Shown here one piece after another: positions 26,104-32,612 of a stretch of 32,612 nt of DNA (within the stretch, counting starts at the first letter, position 1; the number at the start of each line of letters is the position of its first letter). The DNA lies in assembly GCA_012519975.1 (NCBI GenBank), contig JAAYPE010000011.1, positions 1 to 32,612 of the forward strand, read 5' to 3'. Below the pieces are notes generated by a model, which was given only the letters and a program-made list of their open reading frames with translations, was not told the origin of the DNA and did no database searches. This DNA is from Clostridiales bacterium. GTDB taxonomy: Bacteria; Bacillota; Clostridia; Oscillospirales; Acutalibacteraceae. The position numbers and the translations under genes were made by a program.

Positions 26104-26113
26104 AAAGCGCTTT
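26104..26113. promoter_or_regulatory. cre-like palindrome (candidate CcpA site)
   Basis: AAAGCGCTTT is a perfect 10-bp palindrome containing the cre core AAnCGnTT, five bases upstream of the -35 box. The outer TG and CA positions of the full cre consensus do not match, so this is only a candidate. Confidence 0.35.
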
Positions 26114-26118
26114 TTTTA

Positions 26119-26147
26119 TTGATTTGAAATGTTGCAAGTGATAAAAT
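26119..26147 (+). promoter_or_regulatory. Probable promoter of the GlpA-like module
   Basis: TTGATT (26119-26124), 17-bp spacer, TAAAAT (26142-26147). Transcription would start near 26154, giving a leader of about 53 nt that includes the 12-bp tandem repeat. Confidence 0.6.
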
Positions 26148-26162
26148 AAATACGAAAGAAAG

Positions 26163-26186
26163 CTTTAAAATCATCTTTAAAATCAT
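26163..26186. repeat. Perfect 12-bp tandem repeat in the GlpA-like leader
   Basis: CTTTAAAATCAT occurs twice head to tail between the promoter and the ribosome site of the 26207 gene. If transcribed it lies in the 5' leader. It may be simple slippage or a paired binding site. Confidence 0.85.
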
Positions 26187-26206
26187 AATGTAATGAGGGG
26201 ATTTTT

Positions 26207-27649
26207 ATGTTTTATGACGTTGCAATTATTGGTGCCGGTGTTATCGGTTCATTAACTGCAAGAAACCTTTCTCAATACAATCTAAAGGTTGCATTGATTG
26301 AAAAGGGTAATGATGTGGCGTGTGCAACATCAAAAGCAAACAGTGGTATTGTTCATGCTGGATTTGATGCAAAACCAGGAACGCTAAAGGCTCGCCTTAA
26401 TGTTGATGGCACTAAAAAAATGGCAGATGTGTGCAAAACTCTCTTTGTTCCTTTCAAAGAAATCGGCTCGCTTGTAGTTGCTTTTTCTGACTATGAGGTT
26501 GAAACTTTAAGAGAACTTTACCAAAGAGGCATTACAAACGGTCTTGATGCTGACTCTATGGAAATTTTAGACAGGCAAGCTTTAGTTAAGCTAGAGCCAA
26601 ACATTAGCCCAGATGCTGTTGGTGCTTTGTTATCTAAAACAGCGGGAATTGTTTGCCCTTATGAGCTTACTGTTGCTGCTGCAGAGTGTGCCGCTACAAA
26701 CGGAGTTGAGTTTTTGCGAAACTGTGGCGTAAACTCAATTAAATTTGAAAATGATATGTTTATCCTCAGCACCGAGCAGGGCGAAATATCAGCAAAGTAT
26801 ATTATCAACGCTGCTGGAGTGCATTCTGATGATATTGCCAAAATGATTGGTGATAATTCAATTAACATTACACCTCGTCTTGGCGAGTATGCACTTTTAG
26901 ACAAAAGTGTTGGTAATGTTGTTAATCATGTTATTTTCCAATGCCCAACAGAAATGGGAAAAGGTGTTTTGATTGCTCCGACTGTTGATGGAAATGTTAT
27001 TGTTGGACCAACAACCGTTGAAGTAGATAATAAAGACAGCGCTGCTATTGCACAAGATGCACTAAGCAATGTGTTTAAATCTGCTAACAAATCTGTCCCC
27101 TCTATTAGTATGCGTAACACGATAACATCTTTTGGTGGTCTTCGTGCGCATGATGTAACGAGTGATTTTATTATCGGAAGCTCGAACGCTAACAAAAAGT
27201 TTATCAACGTTGCTGGAATTGCTTCTCCAGGGCTTGCTTCATCCCCTGCTATTGCAGATTATGTTTTAGAAATTTTAAAATCAATATATGATGGCGAGCT
27301 TGAAAAAAAATCAGACTACAACCCATCTCGTACAGAGCCTGTCAAGTTTCGCGAAATGTCAGACGAGCAAAGACGCGAGCTTATCGCAAAAAACAAGGCT
27401 TATGGCAGAATTATTTGTCGCTGTGAAACAGTTACAGAGGGCGAAATAATCGACGCTATTAACTCACCTGTTGGCGCTAGAGATGTTGATGGTGTTAAAC
27501 GCCGTACAAGAGCCGGAATGGGTCGTTGCCAAAGTGGTTTTTGCGGTTCTAAGGTTATGGAAATACTTTCAAGGGAACTTAATGTCCCTATTAACGAAAT
27601 AACAAAGTTCGGTGGCAAATCTGATATTTTGTATGAAAGGACGAAGTAA
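26207..27649 (+). CDS. GlpA-like FAD-dependent oxidoreductase with C-terminal BFD-type 2Fe-2S domain
   Basis: Flavoenzyme of the DAO superfamily, 480 residues, similar to the GlpA subunit of anaerobic glycerol-3-phosphate dehydrogenase. The FAD Rossmann motif IIGAGVIGSLTARNL is at the N-terminus, followed by a DAO fold to about 360 (SGIVHAGFDAKPGTLKA, FGGLRAH, GIASPGLASSPAIA). The C-terminal domain has the cysteine pattern C404-x-C406-x34-C441-x4-C446, that of BFD-like 2Fe-2S domains. GAGGGG precedes the ATG. The GlpA-like, GlpB-like, DUF1667 order is common in Firmicutes and is usually tied to glycerol use. No glpK or glpF is present here, and LhgO-type 2-hydroxyacid oxidases share the fold, so the substrate remains open. 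Confidence 0.88.
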   Translation: MFYDVAIIGAGVIGSLTARNLSQYNLKVALIEKGNDVACATSKANSGIVHAGFDAKPGTLKARLNVDGTKKMADVCKTLFVPFKEIGSLVVAFSDYEVETLRELYQRGITNGLDADSMEILDRQALVKLEPNISPDAVGALLSKTAGIVCPYELTVAAAECAATNGVEFLRNCGVNSIKFENDMFILSTEQGEISAKYIINAAGVHSDDIAKMIGDNSINITPRLGEYALLDKSVGNVVNHVIFQCPTEMGKGVLIAPTVDGNVIVGPTTVEVDNKDSAAIAQDALSNVFKSANKSVPSISMRNTITSFGGLRAHDVTSDFIIGSSNANKKFINVAGIASPGLASSPAIADYVLEILKSIYDGELEKKSDYNPSRTEPVKFREMSDEQRRELIAKNKAYGRIICRCETVTEGEIIDAINSPVGARDVDGVKRRTRAGMGRCQSGFCGSKVMEILSRELNVPINEITKFGGKSDILYERTK

Positions 27650-27650
27650 A

Positions 27651-28919
27651 GTGAACTCAACTCTTAAGTATGATTTAGTTGTTATCGGCGGAGGTCCTGC
27701 CGGAATGGCTGCCGCTCTTGAAGCTAAGAAAAATGGTGTAGGAAAAATTATAATTCTTGAGCGTGCAGAAACTCTAGGCGGTATCCTTGAGCAATGTATT
27801 CACACAGGTTTTGGGCTTCACTATTTTGGCGAAGAACTTTCAGGTCCTGAATACGCTCACAAGTTTATTGAGCTTGTTGAACAATCTGATATCGATGTAA
27901 AAACTGATACAATGGTTATTTCTATTTCAAAAGAGCGTATGGTTACTGCTGTTAATAATCAAGATGGATTTATTCAAATTGATGCTACTGCTGTAATTCT
28001 TGCTATGGGTTGCCGTGAGCGCGCGCGTGGTGCTCTTGATATTGCAGGCTCTCGTGCTTCTGGAGTTATGACAGCCGGTGCCGCACAAAAATTTGTAAAT
28101 ATTGATGGCTATATGCCGGGCAAAAAAATCGTTATTCTTGGAAGTGGAGACATTGGTCTTATAATGGCTCGCCGTATGACTCTTGAAGGCGCGCAGGTAA
28201 AAATGGTTTGCGAGCTTATGCCTTACTCTGGCGGCCTTACAAGGAACATTGTTCAATGCCTTGACGATTTTGATATTCCACTAAAACTTAGTTGCACCGT
28301 AATTGAAGTTCACGGTACAGAGCGTGTTGAAGGAATTACCATTGCACAAGTTGATGAAAATAGAAATGTAATAGATGGCACACAAGAATTTGTAGAATGT
28401 GACACCCTTTTACTTTCTGTTGGACTTATACCTGAGAATGAGTTGTCTAAGCAAATTGACATAGATATGGATCCAATCACAAGCGGACCTGTAGTTAATG
28501 AAATGCGTCAAACAAGTCTTCCGGGCGTTTTTGCTTGCGGTAATGTTTTGCAAGTTCACGACCTTGTTGACTATGTTACAACTGAGAGCCAAATAGCAGG
28601 GCTTGGTGCCGCAAAATATATTTCAAACCCTAACAATGATGATTCAAGATATGCATTTACTAAGGGTGGAGATGGTGTTAGATACATAGTTCCACAAAAA
28701 GTGAATATCAATTCTAAAGAAGAGATAAAACTATACTTCCGTGTTGCTGATGTTTATTTAAAATCAAAGTTTGTAGTTTCTGTTGGCGATGAAGTTTTAA
28801 TTGAAAAACGCAAGCAGAAATTCGCACCAGGCGAAATGGAAAATGCTACTTTAACATTAGAAATGCTTGAAAAAATAAAAGAAAATGATGAAATAGTTAT
28901 TTCAATAAAGGAGCGCTAA
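27651..28919 (+). CDS. GlpB-like FAD/NAD(P)-binding oxidoreductase
   Basis: Pyridine nucleotide-disulphide oxidoreductase fold, 422 residues from GTG 27651. That start follows AAAGGA by nine bases and comes just after the upstream stop. An in-frame GTG at 27612 lacks a site and would overlap the previous gene. The FAD motif VVIGGGPAGMAA begins near residue 10, the NAD(P) motif VILGSGDIG ends near 169, and the second FAD motif GVFACGNVLQVHDLVDY is at about 290-305. The LGGILEQCIHTGFGL stretch is typical of this partner protein. It probably re-oxidises or couples with the GlpA-like subunit. Between 27651 and 28919 no redox CxxxxC pair of the thioredoxin reductase type was seen. Confidence 0.87.
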   Translation: MNSTLKYDLVVIGGGPAGMAAALEAKKNGVGKIIILERAETLGGILEQCIHTGFGLHYFGEELSGPEYAHKFIELVEQSDIDVKTDTMVISISKERMVTAVNNQDGFIQIDATAVILAMGCRERARGALDIAGSRASGVMTAGAAQKFVNIDGYMPGKKIVILGSGDIGLIMARRMTLEGAQVKMVCELMPYSGGLTRNIVQCLDDFDIPLKLSCTVIEVHGTERVEGITIAQVDENRNVIDGTQEFVECDTLLLSVGLIPENELSKQIDIDMDPITSGPVVNEMRQTSLPGVFACGNVLQVHDLVDYVTTESQIAGLGAAKYISNPNNDDSRYAFTKGGDGVRYIVPQKVNINSKEEIKLYFRVADVYLKSKFVVSVGDEVLIEKRKQKFAPGEMENATLTLEMLEKIKENDEIVISIKER

Positions 28920-28921
28920 TA

Positions 28922-29290
28922 ATGATTAAGGAAATGATTTGTGTTGCTTGTCCTCTTGGGTGTCAATTAAAAGTTACACTTGATGAAAATGATGCCGTCA
29001 CAAATGTTACTGGAAACACTTGTAAGCGTGGCGTTGAGTATGCTCATACAGAATGTACAAACCCTACAAGGTCACTAACAACAACTGTTAAGGTTGAGGG
29101 TGGTAGACTTCCTGTAATTCCTGTTAAATCATCAGCAGCTCTTCCAAAAGGACTTTTATTTGAAAGTATGAGCGTTATCAATGACACTTGTATAAAAGCT
29201 CCTGTAAAGATTGGCGATGTTGTTGTTAAAAATATTCTCAATTCTGGAATAGACATTCTTGCAACAGCTCCAATAGATGTTTGCAACTAA
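28922..29290 (+). CDS. DUF1667 Fe-S protein of the GlpAB-like module
   Basis: Small 122-residue protein of the DUF1667 family, regularly found after GlpA/GlpB-like genes. It begins MIKEMICVACPLGCQLKV. Cysteines 7, 10, 14 and 34 (C-x2-C-x3-C-x19-C) resemble the N-terminal 4Fe-4S site of molybdopterin oxidoreductases, and C45 is an additional one. It may carry electrons from the flavoproteins to an unknown acceptor, in place of the membrane subunit GlpC. AAAGGAG lies in the end of the preceding gene, so the three genes are coupled. Function inferred from family and context. Confidence 0.85.
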   Translation: MIKEMICVACPLGCQLKVTLDENDAVTNVTGNTCKRGVEYAHTECTNPTRSLTTTVKVEGGRLPVIPVKSSAALPKGLLFESMSVINDTCIKAPVKIGDVVVKNILNSGIDILATAPIDVCN

Positions 29291-29310
29291 ACCTTTTATT
29301 ATCAAATATT

Positions 29311-29345
29311 AAAAGAGGACTACTTTTTAGTAGCCCTCTTTTTTC
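29311..29345. terminator. Bidirectional terminator between the Glp-like module and the AlkD gene
   Basis: AAAAGAGG-ACTAC pairs with GTAG-CCCTCTTTT (one mismatch) around a TTTTTA loop, with a T-run on the plus strand and a T-rich tract on the minus strand. The flanking genes converge. Confidence 0.88.
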
Positions 29346-29346
29346 A

Positions 29347-30087
29347 TTAATCATTGCTTAATTTTTGTTTTTTAAGCTTTCGTATCTCATCCTTGGTACT
29401 CTTATCAACTCTGTTTGATTCAACAATTTTTTGTAGTGTCATTCTCAAAGTTTCATCATCTAAAATATCAGAGCAAATAAGACTCATTGTCTTATCGTTA
29501 TATTTTATAAAACAAATAGAAAGAGTCCAGGCAACAGCCATTTTTACATAGTACCCACTATGATTTAAATTGCCTAAAATTTTTAGAACCGAGTCTATGT
29601 ACTCATCAACAATAAAGTGATTTAGTAGCATAACAATTGCAAAACGCAGTTCATATTCTTCTTTGGAATTGAGATATGTCTTTAAAAAGTCAAAAACTTC
29701 TACCCTGTTCTTTTGTGCAAACTTAAAGCTTGAACAAGTGCTATCGCAAACAGACCAATTGTCAATTTTAGGTACAAAATTCTCAATATATTCAAGTCTG
29801 GTTTGACAATCCACATCAATATAGCCTAAAACAAATCCTTGTATCATTACCATTTCAAAATACTCATCGCTTGCAACTATTAAAAACGAACGCCAATCCC
29901 CTTTTGAAATCTGTTTTGCAATCTCTCGCAAAGCGGGAATACGCACACCTATCATATTATTGCAATTTGGAATAAGACTTGCACTAAATTTTTTATATTC
30001 TTCTTGTGCAAGGCTTAGTAGATGTTCCTTAAATAGATTGTGGTTTTCATCCGTCCACTGCAATTCTTTAAAATTCAACCTGTTCAC
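29347..30087 (-). CDS. DNA alkylation repair protein, AlkD family
   Basis: HEAT-like repeat protein of 246 residues resembling AlkD DNA glycosylases, which remove N3/N7-alkylated purines without base flipping. IGVRIPALREIAKQI and the signature VPKIDNWSVCD are seen. Trp111 and Asp115 sit where I would expect the Trp109/Asp113 pair of Bacillus cereus AlkD. Paired helices continue to the Lys-rich C-terminus. The start is uncertain: GTG 30087 lies only about three bases from AAAAGG, and TTG 30078 about twelve. It lies 20 bp after the patatin gene on the same strand, so the two probably share a transcript. Activity is not proven for this subfamily. Confidence 0.85.
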   Translation of the reverse strand: MNRLNFKELQWTDENHNLFKEHLLSLAQEEYKKFSASLIPNCNNMIGVRIPALREIAKQISKGDWRSFLIVASDEYFEMVMIQGFVLGYIDVDCQTRLEYIENFVPKIDNWSVCDSTCSSFKFAQKNRVEVFDFLKTYLNSKEEYELRFAIVMLLNHFIVDEYIDSVLKILGNLNHSGYYVKMAVAWTLSICFIKYNDKTMSLICSDILDDETLRMTLQKIVESNRVDKSTKDEIRKLKKQKLSND

Positions 30088-30107
30088 AACCTTTTATAAC
30101 TCTTAAA

Positions 30108-31463
30108 TTATGCGCCACCGAACTTATTATTTTGCAAGATAATTGTAGATGCACAAAAAATTGATGCACAAATAAGCTCTGGAAAAGGAATTCCTACAAG
30201 CCAAATTTTATTTTTTTGTTTATCATCAATTTTACCAGATATTAATAGCTTGGAAATCTCTACAACAATTTTTCTTTTTTCAAGCAAATCTAAATTGTGC
30301 TTTAAATTATCAATAAACACAGGGTCAATAAACCTTACTAAATAATCTATCTTGCCCTCTTTTAGCTTTTCTTCATTTGCTTCTTCAAAGCTGTTTAAGA
30401 TTTTTGATGAAAGCTCTTGCACCGAATATATAACCCTTGTATCTATCTTAAAAATATTTGCAGCTGCCTCTGCACACAACATCGTATTTGAAAAATGCTC
30501 AAAGGGATTTTCAACGCACTTTCCCATATAGTTTACAATATTCTCGCGTGCCATTCTCTCAATATGCCCCTCACAAGGCAGGCAACAAAATATCTTTTTA
30601 AACAACTTTCTGCTCTGTTGTTCGTATTCGCTCATATTAAATTTTTCACCTTTTTTAAACGAATAAATATATCCATCAAGCATATCAAATTCCTTTAATG
30701 TGTCAAGATATGCTTGCTCCATATAAATTTTTGAAAGCTCTTTATCAAACATAAGCATTTTGCTTGTGTTTAGCTGTCCCTCGCTTGTAAGTGCCTTGCT
30801 TCTAATGTAATGAATGTTTGTAGTATCCCTCACTATCATAGGGTCTGGCGCACTGCTAATATCAACCACCACAACGTCTGTAGCACCAGCATCAAGAGCC
30901 ATTTTTAGTGGCATATTTTCTGTATATCCGCCATCAACGAAGCTAGAATCTCCAATTTTTTTTGTTTTAACAAAAGGAAAGCAAGCAGCACTAGCCAGTA
31001 TATAGTCAGCTATTGTGTCCTCTGGCATATCTGGTGTAAAAAGCTGAGTTGCCTTAATTTGCGGAAATTTTGTTGTAACTAATCCGTATTGAATTTTTGA
31101 GCTACGCATTAAAGATTCGTCCATCATATTGTGGACTAAATCTTGTAATGGGCCAATTTCAGCACCGCCACTTTTTATAATTTCCATTGCAAGCATCGAA
31201 ATTTTTGCATCCATATTTACATCTTCTGGTATTTCATTTTCTGCAAAGCTTGTAAAGACTTTTTCCATCCCCATATTTTCCCATATGTCTAGTGCTTCGT
31301 CATATTTATCCATTACAATAAGTGCCCCATTAAGCGCTCCAACCGAGGTGCCTATAACCATATCCGGCTCAAAACCAATTTCACGAAGCGCCTTCCACGC
31401 CCCAATTTGATAAGCTCCCTTACCACCACCGCCACTAAGTACAAGTGCTTTTTTTACTTCCAT
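30108..31463 (-). CDS. Patatin-like phospholipase family protein
   Basis: Predicted lipid acyl hydrolase of 451 residues. The oxyanion loop SGGGGKGAYQIG is at 10-21. Nucleophile Ser40 lies in GTSVG and its partner Asp177 in VDGGY, so the catalytic dyad is complete. The patatin domain covers about the first 205 residues. The remaining 245 are an alpha-helical C-terminal region that I do not recognise, with Cys-containing FCCLPCEGH near 300 and a hydrophobic end near 420-440. No signal peptide is seen. GGAGG lies seven bases before the ATG, and a consensus promoter precedes it. Confidence 0.88.
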   Translation of the reverse strand: MEVKKALVLSGGGGKGAYQIGAWKALREIGFEPDMVIGTSVGALNGALIVMDKYDEALDIWENMGMEKVFTSFAENEIPEDVNMDAKISMLAMEIIKSGGAEIGPLQDLVHNMMDESLMRSSKIQYGLVTTKFPQIKATQLFTPDMPEDTIADYILASAACFPFVKTKKIGDSSFVDGGYTENMPLKMALDAGATDVVVVDISSAPDPMIVRDTTNIHYIRSKALTSEGQLNTSKMLMFDKELSKIYMEQAYLDTLKEFDMLDGYIYSFKKGEKFNMSEYEQQSRKLFKKIFCCLPCEGHIERMARENIVNYMGKCVENPFEHFSNTMLCAEAAANIFKIDTRVIYSVQELSSKILNSFEEANEEKLKEGKIDYLVRFIDPVFIDNLKHNLDLLEKRKIVVEISKLLISGKIDDKQKNKIWLVGIPFPELICASIFCASTIILQNNKFGGA

Positions 31464-31522
31464 ATATGTCCCTCCAAAAAATCTAACAAAAACATTGGTT
31501 TTATTTCTTACTTATTGATAAT

Positions 31523-31551
31523 ATTATATATAAATATAATCATTATATCAA
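31523..31551 (-). promoter_or_regulatory. Sigma-A promoter of the patatin-AlkD pair
   Basis: On the minus strand TTGATA (plus 31546-31551), a 17-bp spacer and a perfect TATAAT (plus 31523-31528). It diverges from the VTT-gene promoter 27 bp away. Confidence 0.75.
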
Positions 31552-31577
31552 CTAAATAAATATTTTTTTATAATAAT

Positions 31578-31606
31578 TTGACCTTATGTAATTACACGAG
31601 TATAAT
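31578..31606 (+). promoter_or_regulatory. Sigma-A promoter of the VTT-domain gene
   Basis: TTGACC (31578-31583), 17-bp spacer, perfect TATAAT (31601-31606). Transcription would start near 31613, which excludes the upstream in-frame ATG at 31578. Confidence 0.8.
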
Positions 31607-31637
31607 TGATGTTAGTTTTATTTTTAGTGAGGATATT

Positions 31638-32468
31638 ATGAAAGAAGATAAGGCAAAAAATCTAATAAACTACTTTGGTGCAACTCTAATAATATTGGCA
31701 ATTGTACTGTTAGTTATGACACAAAATATAAATTTTGATTTTATTAAAGCTCCAACTATTTATAAAGATGCGGGCTTTAGTTTTAATATTGAAGAATTTT
31801 CAAAAATTCAACAAGATTATTTTAACTTTAGGCAACGGATGACAAATTTTGAAGAATCTATTGCCCAATTTGGAAACACTGGTTATGTTATTATTGTTAT
31901 TCTATTTTTGTTTGCTCTTAAAAGTGTCATAACAATTGTACCTATTTCGGCTACTTGTTTTTTAAGTGGTGCTTTATTGCCGTCGCTTCTTTTAGCCGTT
32001 TTTGTCAATTTCTTAGGGCTTGCAATTTTAATGTCTATGAAGTATTTTTGGGGCAAAAAATTCGGCGGTGGAAATATATCAAAAATTCTTAAAAGGTATC
32101 CATTTATCTCAGAATTTTTAGAGCATAACGGTTCTGGAAATCCGTGGGTATTGTTCGCTTTTAGGCTCGTACCTAGCTTTCCGGTCAACCTTATAAGCCA
32201 GCTTTATGGAAGTATGAAATTTAATTTTAAAAACTACCTTTTGATTTCTCTTGCCGGTTTTTCGCTAAAGCTTGTTTCCTTCACCATAATGGGTGGAAAT
32301 GTGTTTGACCCGCTTTCGTCCGCTTTTATCGCTCCAATAATCACTATTTTGTTTGTGTCAGGCTTTTCTATGCTACTGATAAACGCAATTATCTCGTTTA
32401 TTACAAAATATACAGGCGATAAATATAAGCAAAACGAAGATAAAACAGAAAATATTGAAAAAGAGTAA
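31638..32468 (+). CDS. VTT-domain (TVP38/TMEM64, DedA-like) membrane protein
   Basis: Integral membrane protein of 276 residues from ATG 31638, preceded by GTGAGGAT. The frame is open to 31578, but the promoter occupies that part. Helix 1 is at about 14-32 (TLIILAIVLLVMTQNI). An extracytoplasmic segment of about 60 residues follows. The VTT domain spans about 90-240 with the core LFAFRLVPSFPVNLISQLYGSM, which matches the conserved F-x-R-x-x-P pattern. The C-terminus is Lys/Glu-rich. Family members are implicated in lipid scrambling and membrane homeostasis; the role here is not known. No terminator is seen before tRNA-Ser. Confidence 0.85.
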   Translation: MKEDKAKNLINYFGATLIILAIVLLVMTQNINFDFIKAPTIYKDAGFSFNIEEFSKIQQDYFNFRQRMTNFEESIAQFGNTGYVIIVILFLFALKSVITIVPISATCFLSGALLPSLLLAVFVNFLGLAILMSMKYFWGKKFGGGNISKILKRYPFISEFLEHNGSGNPWVLFAFRLVPSFPVNLISQLYGSMKFNFKNYLLISLAGFSLKLVSFTIMGGNVFDPLSSAFIAPIITILFVSGFSMLLINAIISFITKYTGDKYKQNEDKTENIEKE

Positions 32469-32475
32469 AATACAC

Positions 32476-32504
32476 TTGATTTTTAATCAAATATTAGCTA
32501 TAAT
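32476..32504 (+). promoter_or_regulatory. Sigma-A promoter of tRNA-Ser
   Basis: TTGATT (32476-32481), 17-bp spacer, perfect TATAAT (32499-32504), about 45 bp before the tRNA 5' end. Confidence 0.8.
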
Positions 32505-32549
32505 AATCGAGCACATAATTCTTAATTGAGCTTTGTGTGCTTATGATGT

Positions 32550-32612
32550 GGAGAGATGGCTGAGCTGGTCGAAGGCGCACGACTGGAAATCGTGTGTTGG
32601 CTTATACCCAAC
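32550..32612 (+). tRNA. tRNA-Ser (GGA), 3' part beyond window
   Basis: The 5' end GGAGAGATGGCTGAG is typical of tRNA-Ser. The anticodon stem CACGA/TCGTG encloses the loop CTGGAAA, giving GGA. The start of the long variable arm follows and the window ends inside it. This is a window cut and not a truncated gene. Confidence 0.93.

Larger units (their letters stand above)
25661..26206. other. Divergent intergenic region between esterase and GlpA-like genes, 546 bp
   Basis: No gene is seen. It contains the esterase promoter near its left end, then about 220 bp of AT-rich DNA with nothing recognised, an 8-9-bp-arm palindrome at 25951-25970, a cre-like palindrome at 26104-26113, a promoter at 26119-26147, and a 12-bp tandem repeat just before the GlpA-like ribosome site. 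Confidence 0.7.

Noticed and set aside
30108..31463. Patatin as effector of a CBASS-like defence system
   Set aside because: No cyclase, ubiquitin-like or sensor gene is adjacent. The neighbours are AlkD-type and VTT genes.
24677..31463. A dedicated glycerolipid-degradation island (esterase, Glp-like module, patatin)
   Set aside because: The genes are on separate promoters and terminators and no shared regulator or transporter is seen. Proximity alone is too weak.

Overview
This window looks like a chromosomal segment of a flagellated, low-GC Gram-positive bacterium of the class Clostridia. The evidence is the AT-rich DNA, strong Shine-Dalgarno sites of the GGAGG type, a FliY-type flagellar switch with CheC and CheD, an EcfA1-EcfA2-EcfT transporter core, a zinc-finger Clp ATPase of the ClpE type, and CCA-encoding tRNA genes. 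The family or genus cannot be fixed from the sequence. I see no integrase, transposase, phage, CRISPR or defence genes. Most of the window is ordinary core genome, and I found no clear undescribed system.

Layout. (1) Positions 1-9005 form a chemotaxis and flagellar-switch region. A poly-HAMP chemoreceptor (cut by the left edge), cheW and cheA read leftwards. Across a 749-bp AT-rich gap with several inverted and direct repeats, fliM-fliY-cheY read rightwards, followed by cheC-cheD behind a terminator and a separate promoter-like site. The set supplies a receptor, kinase, coupling protein, response regulator, switch proteins, two CheY-P phosphatases and a receptor deamidase. cheB, cheR, fliG and fliN are not present here. 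(2) At 9095-10690 is a CPA1 cation/proton antiporter with a cytosolic TrkA-C-type tail, followed by about 440 bp without a convincing gene. (3) At 11205-11622 four tRNA genes (transcribed as Gly, Arg, His, Gln) lie between a good promoter and a terminator. (4) Positions 11688-24485 are a run of 13 leftward genes with small gaps or overlaps: ruvC-ruvA-ruvB-glmM-methyltransferase-ecfA1-ecfA2-ecfT-truA-DUF5711-cvpA-pgsA-ClpE-like. A strong promoter precedes ruvC and an internal one precedes cvpA. (5) At 24677-29290 an HSL-type esterase diverges from a three-gene redox module: a GlpA-like FAD oxidoreductase with a C-terminal 2Fe-2S domain, a GlpB-like flavoprotein and a DUF1667 Fe-S protein. (6) At 29347-31463 a patatin-like phospholipase and an AlkD-type protein read leftwards. 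Diverging from them is a VTT-domain (TVP38/DedA) membrane protein, and the window ends inside a tRNA-Ser gene.

Several starts were moved from the longest reading frame because a Shine-Dalgarno site or promoter decides them: fliM 5130, cheC GTG 7868, antiporter TTG 10690, DUF5711 16780, ecfA2 19217, GlpB-like GTG 27651 and VTT 31638. fliY uses a TTG. Consensus-like sigma-A promoters could be placed by eye in front of most transcription units. The points most worth a second look are the repeat-rich cheA-fliM gap, the poly-HAMP receptor, the kinase-less Glp-like module with its cre-like palindrome, and the long charged linker of the ClpE-like ATPase.
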